Source of the DNA: Symbiodinium natans
Taxonomy: Eukaryota > Sar > Dinophyceae > Suessiales > Symbiodiniaceae
Reading direction: 5' to 3'
DNA: 64,000 bases
NCBI GenBank assembly: GCA_905221605.1
Contig: CAJNDS010000207.1
Coordinates: forward strand, 1-64,000
The notes under the pieces: generated by a model
The model's input: only the letters and a program-made list of their open reading frames with translations
Databases searched by the model: none
What the model was told of the DNA's origin: nothing
Position numbers and translations under genes: made by a program
In this document: positions 33,101 through 43,700 of the stretch, in pieces
How the letters are laid out: the number at the start of each line of letters is the position of its first letter
Position numbering within the stretch: position 1 is the stretch's first letter

Positions 33101-35235
33101 GTATTCTCTGTATTGTTTCGGCAGCAATTCCAGCAGTGCGAGTGCATGGGACATTCTTCGAGATTGCCCTTGTTATGCTGGTATGCACTAGCATCACTAG
33201 CATGGGCAAACTGATGGAGCGACCCTCCAGTATGTCACATGCCTGACTCTTCAAGGGCAAGAAGCACTTCTGTGATCTTCTGTGCCTCGTGAAGGACATG
33301 CAGCACGGCTTCTGCGCGCGTGGAGACCTCGCGCAGGCGGAGGTGAAGCGTGATGTGGAAGCAGCGATGCCGCTGTGCACTTCTTCAGTCCCTTCTGCCC
33401 ATGTGGCATGAGTCCATGTGTGAGACCAGTTTCGCTGATCTACTCGCCAAAGCCAGCCGAGGAAACATATGGTGGACTTCTTCAAGAGCAACCTCTGAGC
33501 CTTTTGAATAGGATTGCGGACGTAGGACGTAGGTTTTATATATTCTGATCTTTTGATTTCACCCAGCTACACCTACCCAGAGCTGGAGCGAGGCGAAGTC
33601 ATGGCTGCGCCGTACAAGGGCTGCAGCTTCTTAAGTTGACTAATGTTGTTCAGAGCTGGGAGACTAAGGCTGGCACTGCAAGGACTGTTTCCAACCCTGG
33701 AAAGACCTTGTGGTGCCCCCGCTGACGCCGCTGACCGGCACGCGCGGCTGGCCTTGTAGTTATTTGGGAACGTGAAATGTCGACCAGACCTCGGGAGCCT
33801 GTGATCCTTACATATCCCTTGTTTCGCACCGAGGCAGCATGATGTCGAGGTCCAAGCCCTTTCATGAGCGTGAGTTCCTCATGTCCGGGGCTTGGACAGC
33901 TTGGGAGAGTTGGGTTTCCCTCGCTCCGGCGCAGCGGCTTGCTATGCCGGTGAGGACTTGGAGGGGCCAGCACGCGGAGTCCGGGCTCCCAGAGGTGCGC
34001 CGCGCCTACACGATCACCAACGAGACCGTGCGCACGGCGCTGATCCACAACCTCAGTGCTTCGGTCAAAGGGAGGGAAGGATGCGCCGGTGAACGAAAGG
34101 TTGTGTTTGTCATTGAGTTCTTTGATGCTCAAGGTCACCTTCCAAATGTTTCCATCGGTTCGCCGGTGTCTGGCTACGCAGACTTGATGGCCAGCTCCAA
34201 ATTTTGTTTGTGCCCCAAAGGACGCGGACTGTGAGAGAAGCTAAACAGCTAAACACATGGGAATGTAGAGTGAGCCATGGCCTCGTGTCCGGTATCTCGA
34301 TTGCTGCCCCTGTGTGTTGCTTCTGTGGAGAGTGCCGGGTTCTCTTCAGCCAACGATGATGGACGTTTATAGTTTCCGAGCTTCCCAGAAAACGGTCCTC
34401 GCTCTCCAGTTTGGTGCTGATGGATGTGTTGTTTCTGCTCATGCTGCCCACGTGCAGCTTATCGCTGTGTTGCTTTGTTTGTTTGGCTTGTGTTTGCCAC
34501 GCCTTCAGAAGAAGTAGAGGGGTGCTGGGCAAACTCAGCTTGGGCGGCTTTGTTGCTGGCATGCCTTGCGGTTTTCTGAGCCGTTACTTTGCCGCCAAAC
34601 TACGACTGCTTCGTTGCATCATTGGATGTGTTTAGCAATGTTTAGCAGCCGTTTACTCTTGAAAGCCGTTCTTGAGCATCAAATGCTCCTGCCCCATGGA
34701 ATTACAGGGGTCCCTGCTTGCAGGAGCCAGCTCATACACCTCACGGGTCTTCGAAGCTTTGTTTGCTGGTTGCATTCCCGTGATTCTGTCCGACCACTTG
34801 CGCAACTCGGCAGCGTAGTCGTGTATTTCCACACTGCAGATGGCTGACAAGCTTGACAATTGGACCGAATTTGACACTCTTTGGCTCGAAATCAGGTCTG
34901 CCCTTTGATCACGTGGTGAATTGGTCCGAATTCAGCATTCTGTGGCCCATGGCGAAGGCGGCCGGGAACCCAGAACCTGTGAGCGCCGTGAACGGATGCC
35001 AGTTCCGGCCCGCGAAAGCGTGAGCCGTGCACGTCCCCCAAGGATCTCAGTCTCTACGACTACCTCCAAGGCCTGGCCCCTCTCAAAGTGTTGGAGCGCT
35101 TGGAAGATGGTGCTTGTGCCAGGCCTCCTGGAGCACGACACCGCAAGAGTCCTCGAGCTGCAACGCCGAGGGGGAGAGTTGCGCTGCTGGTTCGACTACT
35201 TCTCGCAGGAGAAGGCAAGGCAAGACCGCTTATAA
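30106..35235 (+). CDS. Exostosin-like glycosyltransferase (GT47 type), about 12 exons
   Basis: Deduced exons: 30106-30887, 31075-31151, 31231 to about 31286, about 31455-31501, 31579-31693, 33683 to about 33745, one or two between about 33780 and 34000, about 34000-34226, 34724-34801, 34896-34957, 35043 to about 35110, and about 35150-35235 (stop TAA). Exon 1 carries a short hydrophobic start and a cysteine-rich module (CxxxFSYSYCC...YEVCC), then the exostosin core (RIYVYDMGDL, EAADL|FFIPLYLTC, MDHVFLFGSS). Later exons give WKDLVVPPL, GYADLMASSKFCLCPKGRG|, SSYTSRVFEALFAGCIPVIL and WFDYFS, all typical of the family's C-terminal nucleotide-sugar half. Most fixed introns start GC (30888, 31152, 31694, 34802, 34958) or GA (31502, 34227). 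The fifth fixed intron (31694-33682) contains a complete other gene. A Golgi/ER polysaccharide or glycoprotein role is the family expectation. Confidence 0.82.
31794..31863 (+). promoter_or_regulatory. Possible leader relict and acceptor before the hydrolase gene
   Basis: GTAGTTTTGGCTCGAG at 31796-31811 resembles the dinoflagellate leader (GTAGCCATTTTGGCTCAAG) with three bases missing and one changed. A pyrimidine-rich stretch ends in AG at 31861-31862, just before the ATG. The nine-base core alone is expected by chance about once in a window this size. Confidence 0.3.
31864..33498 (+). CDS. Dienelactone hydrolase family protein, 8 exons, 244 aa
   Basis: Exons 31864-31986, 32092-32404, 32498-32583, 32808-32849, 32928-32963, 33045-33068, 33295-33368 and 33462-33498 sum to 735 nt in frame. 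Length and sequence fit the alpha/beta-hydrolase DLH family (carboxymethylenebutenolidase-like). All three catalytic positions are present: Cys in GFCWG (32350-32352), Asp in AGNDPEN (32832-32834), His in MQHGF (33304-33306). Donors are GC (31987, 32850, 32964, 33369), GT (32405, 32584) and GA (33069); all acceptors are AG before G. The start follows MASCCPPGSWP, the usual N-terminus of this type, with an AATCGAAG acceptor just upstream. The substrate is unknown. The gene lies entirely inside an exostosin-gene intron, same strand. The last exon could instead continue to about 33639, but the TGA at 33496 gives the family length. Confidence 0.9.
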
Positions 35236-35785
35236 GACCGCCAAGAGATGGCAAGAGTGATGCGAGAGAAGTAGTCATGCGTGAAGGACCCGCAGGAGTG
35301 CTCTCCATATGCTGCGCTGCTGAGCGGTCTCAGCCAGCGAGTTACCGGGCTGCTTCTTAGTGCTTCCCTTCTTCGCAATTGCATCCAGCGCTGTCATCTG
35401 TCCTCCCTTGCCCTCCTGTCTTGGCTGAAATGAGCTGTGTGTGACCTCAGGTGACGAACATGCCTCGGACTCGTTTCCCTACCGTCAGTGATCCGCAGCT
35501 TTGGAGTAAAAAAAGGGATGCCCGTGCAGATTCAGATTATTTGCTTCCCGAGTTTGTTCCTTTACATCCCGACTTCAAGTACTATGCGAGCCACTAAGAA
35601 CTGAAAAGAAATGTGAAGATCAATGAGGCGTAGGGTTAGCGCTGATTAACGTTGACTACTGCGGACTAACGTGATTGATGCTGAGAGTCCTCTCAGTCTG
35701 GCACCTGGCATCATCACGTGCAACATCATATGTAAAAAGCTTTCAAGCTCCGCGGAAGGAGAGCTCCAAAACGAGACTTATGCCC
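35236..35785. other. No gene seen
   Basis: 3' flank of the exostosin gene. Contains a repeated CGTTGACTACTGCGGACTAACG-like phrase near 35640-35670 but no supported frame. Confidence 0.4.
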
Positions 35786-36410
35786 TCTATGCCCTCCGGC
35801 GGCGCAGCCCCAGGCCTTCCTCAGAATTCGGAAGGCGTTCAGGTGTTGCAGATGCGGATTGCGGATGGGTCCTTGTTGGTCTCAGGGTAAGGAGGGGGTT
35901 GAGGCGGGTGTAGGATGCGTCAGGAGCATGTGCTGCAGCTGCCCAGCTTCTGAAGCTTTCATGGTAAAGCGTAGGGCAGGCATTGTCTGAAGCTCAATCC
36001 TCTATGACCGAGCTGTCAAGGTGCATCTCTCATCGAGCCTCTTCTGCAGAGCGTGGAATTTGAGTGCTTTCTGCCACTCGGCCTCAATCGACAGCGATGT
36101 GAGATTCCGAGGACGTCCTGTCCGCGCAGGAAGCAGCTGCGAAGAAGGATCTTCTGCTCTGAGAGTCTTGAAAGTGCTGAAGCATCAAACCCTGGGTCGT
36201 GTCCTTTGCCATCCAGGATGACATCGACGAGGACACCTACTGCCGGCAGAGAGAGGTCAGGCTTTCAGGAGTTCATCGCAGTGGGGAAGCGATGCCACAG
36301 CCTGTGCGGGGCTGGCCAGGCCATCTACAACCAGTTCATGACGGGACAGAGGCAGATGATGGAGAATGGGTTTGGAGCTGGGTTTCCTGTTCGCCTCGGA
36401 TATTGCTAAC
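35786..36410 (+). CDS. Candidate multi-exon gene of unknown function
   Basis: Pieces in order: about 35783-35888 (MPSGGAAPGLPQNSEGVQVL then MRIADGSLLVSG, followed by a GTAAGG donor), about 36103-36163 (EDVLSAQEAAAKKDLLL), about 36213-36255 (DDIDEDTYCRQRE, after an ATCCAG acceptor) and about 36268-36390 (EFIAVGKRCHSLCGAGQAIY then MTGQRQMMENGFGAG). The composition is convincing for protein, the order is collinear and splice signals are present, but I recognise no domain. Continuation into about 36420-36578 is possible. It lies between the exostosin and protease genes on the same strand. Confidence 0.45.
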
Positions 36411-36579
36411 GTGTCGGGACAGGAGGTGGACAGAAGACACGTCGCACTCCGAAGACCTCAGAACCTAAACGGCCCCCAATATTTTCGTGACATTATGTAC
36501 TGGAGCTTGGTCTGGGAAGCATGCCGGTATGTCAAGTTCGCCGGAGCCTTGTGTGTGCACCCTTTGTATCCTCTGTAAA

Positions 36580-37753
36580 CTTTAAGAAGGGGGTGGCGAA
36601 TAACCTCTGTTGCAGCGCGTGCCAGCTGCACCATTCAGCCTAGGCAGTACCTTGCAGGATCGTGCAGGCTAGTAGACTTACCAAGCCCGAAATCCATTTG
36701 CAGAAGGCCGAATGCAGACTGACCTTCCGGGATTGTCGATGAATTTGATAGCCACGTTAGGCGGCTACTGCAGAAGCCAGAGCTGCAACTTCCATTTTCT
36801 CACTCTGCGACACGCAGACAAAGACCTGACCATTGCTTGATGAAGACGCCGATGTGCTGGGATGCGCGGTGCTAGGGCCGTTGCTAGTTGAGTACTGTCT
36901 TTGACGTTCTTGACGTTCTTACTGTCAGGCCCTCATGGCTAGTTCGCTCCTTTCTTTGATCAAGGGCTTTTGGAGCTCCAGGCCGTCAGCTTCTCGGAGC
37001 AGGGGAGCCTTCGCAGCACCAGGCCAGAATCTGCTGAGCCTCGCTCTTTCAATGTCACCGGCCTCGTCTCGTCACAAGAAAGGAGTCTTGTTTTTTGCTC
37101 TCCCCCCCAACGCACTGGAGCATGCAAAGCCCGCAAGTAGCTAAGGACTCATCGCAGGTTGGGATATAGCATGTAGTACTGTAGTACTGATGTAAACAAC
37201 ATAAAACTCCTTCTGCGGCCTCCTGCGCCCCAAGCACCGGCCACTTGCAGTTGCGCAGTTGCGAGCGCTGAGCGCGAAGGCTGCAGAAGCGAGTGCCCGT
37301 GCCGAAGAAAGAGGAAGCTCATTCCTCCGCGGCTCGTCGGCACTCCCCTCGTCGTTTGGGGTCTTTATTGAGAGAGGGATGAGTCTGGTGGAGCTGGCAT
37401 CACTTAGCAGACGACCCGCACACAGGATGCACAGCACGTGTCTTTGTTTCGGCAGTGCTTACTGCAACTGGGCTTCCAGGGTCGCAAGTGCTGTATTACT
37501 ATGATCACTTCACACACACAAAGGCAAGAGAAGCGGTTTCCCTTCAAAGAGCCCCACAATATGTTTGAAAGAGCTCCAGGTCTTTGAAGGGCTGGTGGGT
37601 AGGCCACTGAGTCCCAAGGGCTGCGGGAGGGATCCTAGCTGTTGGTACGTCGGGGTTGGCGGATTTGCTTAAATCCCACCCCAGATCTCCACAAATCCCC
37701 CCACAAATCTCCACAAATCCTCCAATTCCGAAGTCTCAGGGCTCACAAGCCAG
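36580..37753. other. No firm gene; possible 5' end of the protease gene
   Basis: An ATG frame at 36935 (MASSLLSLIKGFWSSRPSAS) and an Ala/Glu-rich frame near 37256-37400 could hold the signal and propeptide exons expected upstream of the protease domain. Neither can be joined in phase with confidence. Near 37668-37722 a CAAATC(T/C)CCCCA motif repeats. Confidence 0.35.
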
Positions 37754-40700
37754 CGAATACTATGGCATCCTGCGGCTCGGGACCGAAGCAAACCGTGCGA
37801 CAGAGGGCACCTGAGCTGCGCATCTTTGCTGCGCATCTTTGCTTCGCATCTTTCCTCTGCAACCTTTGTTGGGCAGGACGCCGGCTCAGGAGTTCGAGGT
37901 CGTCTTTGACACAGGCCGCGGTGCTGCTCGGGTAGGGATATGTAGACACAAGGCAGAATCGCAAAAACATAGACTGACCTGGAAGGCAGTGGCAATCTGA
38001 TCATACCGTCCACCGCCTGCGGGAGTGATGCAGAGCTCTTGGCATCAATGGTCGTGGTGGAAGCAGAAGCAGTGTCAGAATTGTGAAGGAAATCGCACGG
38101 AATTTGCATCAGATTTCGAGCACATGCGCTGTTTCTTTCAACTTGTCTTCCTCCCCGGAGACATGGGCAGATATGAGCAGATTTTGTAACACACAGACGG
38201 CTGTTTGCTGAAGAGTGCACCACAGTTTGACAGACCCCGCGTCCCGATTCCCCAGGCGTGCAGTATGCACCGACGCTTCAATAGCAGCGCATCGCGCCTG
38301 GGGACCTGGGAAGCAGAGTTTGAACCCGCACCTAGCTCGAGGTTTCCTGATGCATGTAGCCCGAGATTTCTGAAGTTTATGGAGCCGTTAGTTTTTGTTC
38401 TTAAAGGGGCTACTTTTTGCAGTGCTGCGGACGGGTGCTCTCTCTGTGTTAGAGGCACTGCAGTCGACGTGGCCTTTGCTTGGCACTCGGTTTGGACATC
38501 CTTTGTGAGTCTGGTCGAGAGCAATGCTTGCCCTGTTCTTCACGTAGAAGTCATAAGCTGAACTAATTGAAGTTTAATTTGTCAGGAAGGCTAGTAAGGG
38601 TGTGTCAGCGATTGTGTGAGGCAGGCAAGTTCAGCTCTGAGCTTGTCAGGCCGAGAACCCTGATGATCAGGTGCTTTGAGAGTTCCTCTGAGAGATGCTG
38701 GTGAGTTCTCTTCATTCTTTCCATGTGGCTCCCTGAAGCTCCGCCCACTGTCCTTTCTGGCTGCCAGCGTGCGAACGCCAGGTCCATGCAGCATGAAATC
38801 AAAAAAGCTGGTGAAGTTCAGCAACGCTCCGGAGAGAGATATGGTGGTATAACTTGCATGCTGGGCGTTTTTTTTCCAATCGCATACTATGGAGCATTAT
38901 TAGCATCTCAAAACCTGGCCGAGCAATTTGCAGCAAGCCCCTGCACCAGCCCTGCAGCCAAGCCCCCCACAGCCATCGTACAACTTGCTAGCACCAGCCG
39001 GTTCGACCAGTGCATCAGCCGCCGCAGTACCGCCATGAGAGGCTGGCGCTGCGGGCTTTGTGTTTTCTCTTGCTGTTCGGAGAATGCTTCTGATTCCGGA
39101 GGCCCGTGGGCCCAGGGCCCAGGCAAGGGGATGGGTGCCACGGGCCGAGGAGGCCGCGCAGGGTCGCGTCTTGAAATTCCAATAGCATGACCCCAACTGT
39201 GTGGTCAGGTTATGGCGGTGGCTATGGTGGTGGCTATGGGGGCAATTATGGCGGCGGTGCGGACGCTTATGGCGCCGCCGGTGGTTATGGCTGTGATGGG
39301 GGCTACGGTGGCGGTGGCTATGGTGCTACTGGCTATGGTGTCGGTGGCGGTTGTTGCGGCAGCGATGCCTATGGCGGCTACGGCCCGGCAACGCAGCAAA
39401 CCCAAAGGCGGATTTGCACACCATAGTCGCACACGGAGCACAGCATGGAACATCACTGAGTCGTCAGTTCCTGTTTCGTAACCTTGAGCAGATATGGTCC
39501 ATACTCGACTGGCGGTCGGCATCTTACTGCATCAGACTTGCTGATGATGTGGTGTAAGAATCTAACGTCTTCCTACGGATCGCCATATGAGCCGAGGAGC
39601 GTCAGGTGCTTCTTGGGAGGCCATGGATGTCGCATACCAAGAAAACCTGTAGAGATGCATAGAGGTGTATCGAGTTGACGCAGGATGGAGCTGGGTATGT
39701 GGAAACCGAGAAAGACAGGCCCTTGCCTGACTCTCCCAGCTATACAGGCAGCTTCATTGTCTTTGTCTGGTGGATCACGGCTGCAGTCTGTTGCAAGCTT
39801 TCTCCAAGGGTTCGTATGTTGTTGTCAGTCAACGCTCCTTTCCGAGGTTAGTTCGCTCGATCAAAGATATCCAGCGCTCGGGGCTCAGCTGACGAAGCCA
39901 CTAAGATCCTGAATCTCCATGCTACTCGGACCCTTGACAGCGTGGCTTTGCAACCCATGCTCCTGCACCACCGGCCACACTCTCCTGTCCGGAAATCGAC
40001 GCTTGAGGCAGTGACCCCGCCGGGAAGGAGCAGTGGGAGCGGTGGTCGCCCCAGCAACAGTGAGGTTCCAGAACCGATCTTCCAGAAGCTATTTCTGTAT
40101 ATGCATCTGCCTATGTAGATGTAAAGAGCACAGGTGATTGCGTGTTCTGTGTAGGTTTGCGGATGCAACACGCATGGGCAGCAGAGATCCCAGCGCTACC
40201 CTCAGCTTTCTGGGTCTGCTGGGTTTGACGTATCGAGGCCGACAGGCTGAGTTGATGGGTGTGTGGTGGCTATGTCGGTGCAGCACTTGCAGCATCTTCC
40301 ATCCACACTATTCTACTCCAAGCCCTCCCTACATCCCTCCTAAAACTCGAAATGCAGCGTTGCCGCCGCCCTCTTCAAGGCCGCCATCCTGAGGACCATC
40401 TCCGGGGCTTCCTGCAGGCCCTTCAAGGCGGCAAGGCCCCTTTCGCCCGTTTGCCCTCTCCGAGCAGCTGGTGTTTTAGTATCTTTGAGTAGGTTTGGCT
40501 AAAGCTCAGGCTTTTCACACTTTTTTCCACAGAAAGGCTGTACTTCACTCTCAGGTGTAGCAAATTCAAAGGCACGTGACCCTCCTCGACTGGGTAGTCC
40601 CGGCAGGTGGGTGCAGAAGAGGGCGAGGGGGCGTTGGTTGGCCGAAGTCCCTACTATCGGCCATAGATGCTCTGTCCAACAAAAAATACCAATAAAGTGG

Positions 40701-43700
40701 CGCAAACTTGCGCCAGGTGTGTTGGGGAGAGGATAGAGGTGGGGTATGTGCTTTATGCTCCCCAGACACCTACGGCACGAGGCCTCGGCGGATTGCTGAG
40801 CGGGGGAACGGTTTGGCGCGCATCTCGAGCACTCCAACACCAACTTGAAGCATCGGAAGCTCCTACATAAGGGAAGATCATGGACAAATGCGCCGGTCAA
40901 GACATTTTTGGCTCGGAAGGCTGTCCACAAGCTGCGTTTTCCGGCAATGAATCTCAAGTTGGATTGGCTTGTTTCGGGCCTGCTGGACACGACAAAGCTT
41001 GTAGGCCTGCTTGTGTATTGTGTGGACGCGTACGCTCGAAGCTTTGCTGCCACTGAAGCCGAAACCATCGAGGCAGAGAAGAACATGACTTCAAACATCA
41101 CAAACAACAACACGTCGATTTCTTCGATGGATGTCGTTGTTGCAGGTGGTCCGAGTGCTGCCTGGCTCGTGAGCAGTTTGTCACTTATCCTCACAATTCT
41201 GTGGGTTTTACGGGTCCACCAGGCCGAAGCTATTGCAGGGCAGCGAGTGCTCGCCATTCCCGCATTATGCTGGTGCGTTGCAATGCCTGTGCTCTACTTT
41301 CCAGTGGCTTACTGGGTGTCAAGTCCAGCGCTGGTTGCAGTGGTGTTGATTCTTGGAGTCGTCGTGTTTTGGGGCAGCGTGGTCATAGCGGAAAGCTGCG
41401 ACCGTCGTCATTTCAGTGATCAGGAACTAGCTGCCATGAGACCTCAACTGCGGCTTGCCTTTCGCAACCAGATTCCCTTGCTCGGTGCATGGGCAGCATA
41501 CAGCATGTCGGATGACGAAATGGTCTTTATCAAGTGCATCAACAGCGCCTTCGACCACAGCTTTTATCGTGAAGTCTTGCGCTTTGTGCAGGACTTTCTC
41601 TCCCATTCTCAACGCATAGATGTTGAAGATTGTTGAAGCATTTTTTCAGGTAGTTGGTGATGCCTTGGAAGCCGAGCTCCATTAGTTTCTTTTAACATAT
41701 GTTTTTAATCATGCTTTCTTCATGTTCAACGCGTAATGTCTGTGATGCCCCCTGAAGCAGGACGTCCCCGCATTCCTTTCTTTCATCTTGGACTTGGTCT
41801 TTCTTGGCGCGAGCCTTTCGGCTGTGTTCAACATCCTTACGTCTGTTGCCTGCATCGTTTGGTACCTCTACAGGGTCAAGAAGCAGAGAGATCAGAGCAA
41901 TGAGCGCAGCCAACCCAGAGAAACGGAGTAGTCTTAAGTAACAAAAGGCCGAGGCCGAGACGTGCAATTTTCTTGCCACAGCTAGCAGTGGCTGGCTCTT
42001 TGGCTTTCCAACTGGACTTTACCACTTGGACATATGGGAACCGTGAACATGGCATGATGCGGCCGCAGTCTGTCAGTGGGGAGTTGGCACGCTGCGACAG
42101 TTTCAATCCAGATGTTTTCACGTTTTCGCCAAAGGCGAGGCAAAGGTGATTGTTGTCGGCAATGACCAAATGAGGAGAAACACGCAGCCTAATCATGCCA
42201 GCTGTCAACGGGGCGACGGATTCAATCAATCAGCCTGACCACGACACCCTGACAGCCTCCTCAAACCATTCCGCAGATCAGTGTGGCTGGTGCGAGCAAC
42301 GACCCTGAACCCCTGAACCCTGGAGCCCTAAGCAGCAAAACCCGAAACCCGACTATGGCAGATGCCGGAGCAAGTCGCGTCCCAGCTGGGAAGCACCCGG
42401 TTCCTTCGCCTCCGAGGTGGGTGAACAGTACTCCACTGACCACATCTCACAAAGCATCACCTTCGTAAGTGCAAGCCCTGAAGCACCTCTTTGCTCTCTC
42501 TTCCTGCGAAGCAGCCCAGTTCTCAAGAGACCTTGAATTATACGTTGTACCGATTAGACATCCAGAAAATCTCGCCATGCTCATCAAGCCCCAAAAGCAG
42601 AGTCCAAACGACTACAGGCGTGCCATTTCAGGCAGAGCTCCACGAGGCCGCCCTGGAAATCGTACTTTTTAGGGGTGCTTTTGGGCATTGCTCATTCATT
42701 TGCAGGCAGATGCTGTTGAAGATTTCTCGGAGTACGTGTGTTCCCACATATTCCGAACCGTGTTCCCATGTGAGCCCAAGAGCTCTTCCCTGGCGTGGAA
42801 GGTGGTGGACTTTTTGTCTGAGTTCAGCATCCCCCAGGAGAGTGTCGTCAACATCTCAGACCAGCGGTTTGTCCTGCGACGATACGACGTCCATCAGGAT
42901 AGCGGGTCAAGACATGTCAAGACCTGGACCATGAAATCAAGCCATGGAGAAGGTCTTCGGACGACGTCCTGATGGTCGCATCACTGGCGAGGCTGTGGTA
43001 GTCAGCGGTTCTGTGGTTCTTTTGCCCTGTCTTTCACTTCAGTGCCGCAGTGCTCATCTCTCTGAGGCCTACGTCATGTTCCGCAGCATCGAAGAGGCAG
43101 AGCACGCACTGAACTCCCTTCAGAACAGAGCCCTCATCTCAACACCACCCATGAATGTGTCTTGTCGTAGCAACAGGCTCCTCAAAGGGCCCTCTCAAGA
43201 CTCTCTTTTCAAGGAAATCCAGGGTCGGTACATCGAGCTCTTCCGCTCCACCGAGGCACTCTTGAGCTTGAGCAGTCTATCGAGTCTGTGCTAGCAAGTC
43301 ATCTGTGTGGATACAGTAAGCTGTAGGGTGAGGCATCGAAATCGGCACGTTGCACCGAGCTCGAAATCCCGAGCCTTCAATCCAAAGTGAAGCATTCCCA
43401 GGAAGACTTCCACAGAATGTCTGGTCCCAGCCTCACTTCGACTCGGTTTCAGGGTCTTCTCAAATCCTCAAGTCCTTGGGTTCGAAGAACGGTCCAGGGC
43501 TGAATCCTTTTCAGGTGCCGTATTGGGCTTTAGGTTTCGGTCAAAAAGGGCCAGAGTTTGGAGCTCCGGTGTTTCAGGTCTGGGGGGTGAGGGTTGTCTT
43601 TCGTGATTCTTGGCGATTCGTCGATAGTGTTTTAAGAATGAGCTGTTCGACTTTGTGCTGTTGAGCGTTTTAGCGCACGCAGCATTGCCGTTTGCTGCCA

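Noticed and set aside
33538-33640. YTYPELERGEVMAAPYKGCS as a further hydrolase exon
   Set aside because: The reading frame already ends at 33498 with the family's usual length; joining this piece would need a donor that is neither GT, GC nor a clear GA. Kept as a possible alternative only.
39205-39522. Minus-strand Ala/Thr/Ile-rich frame opposite the GY repeat
   Set aside because: It is the mirror of the GGY codons; the plus strand has fitting exon junctions and neighbours.
40499-41257. Minus-strand frame of 252 codons overlapping the membrane-protein gene
   Set aside because: It is the antisense shadow of the plus-strand frame, which has clear membrane segments, sequons and a leader relict at its start.
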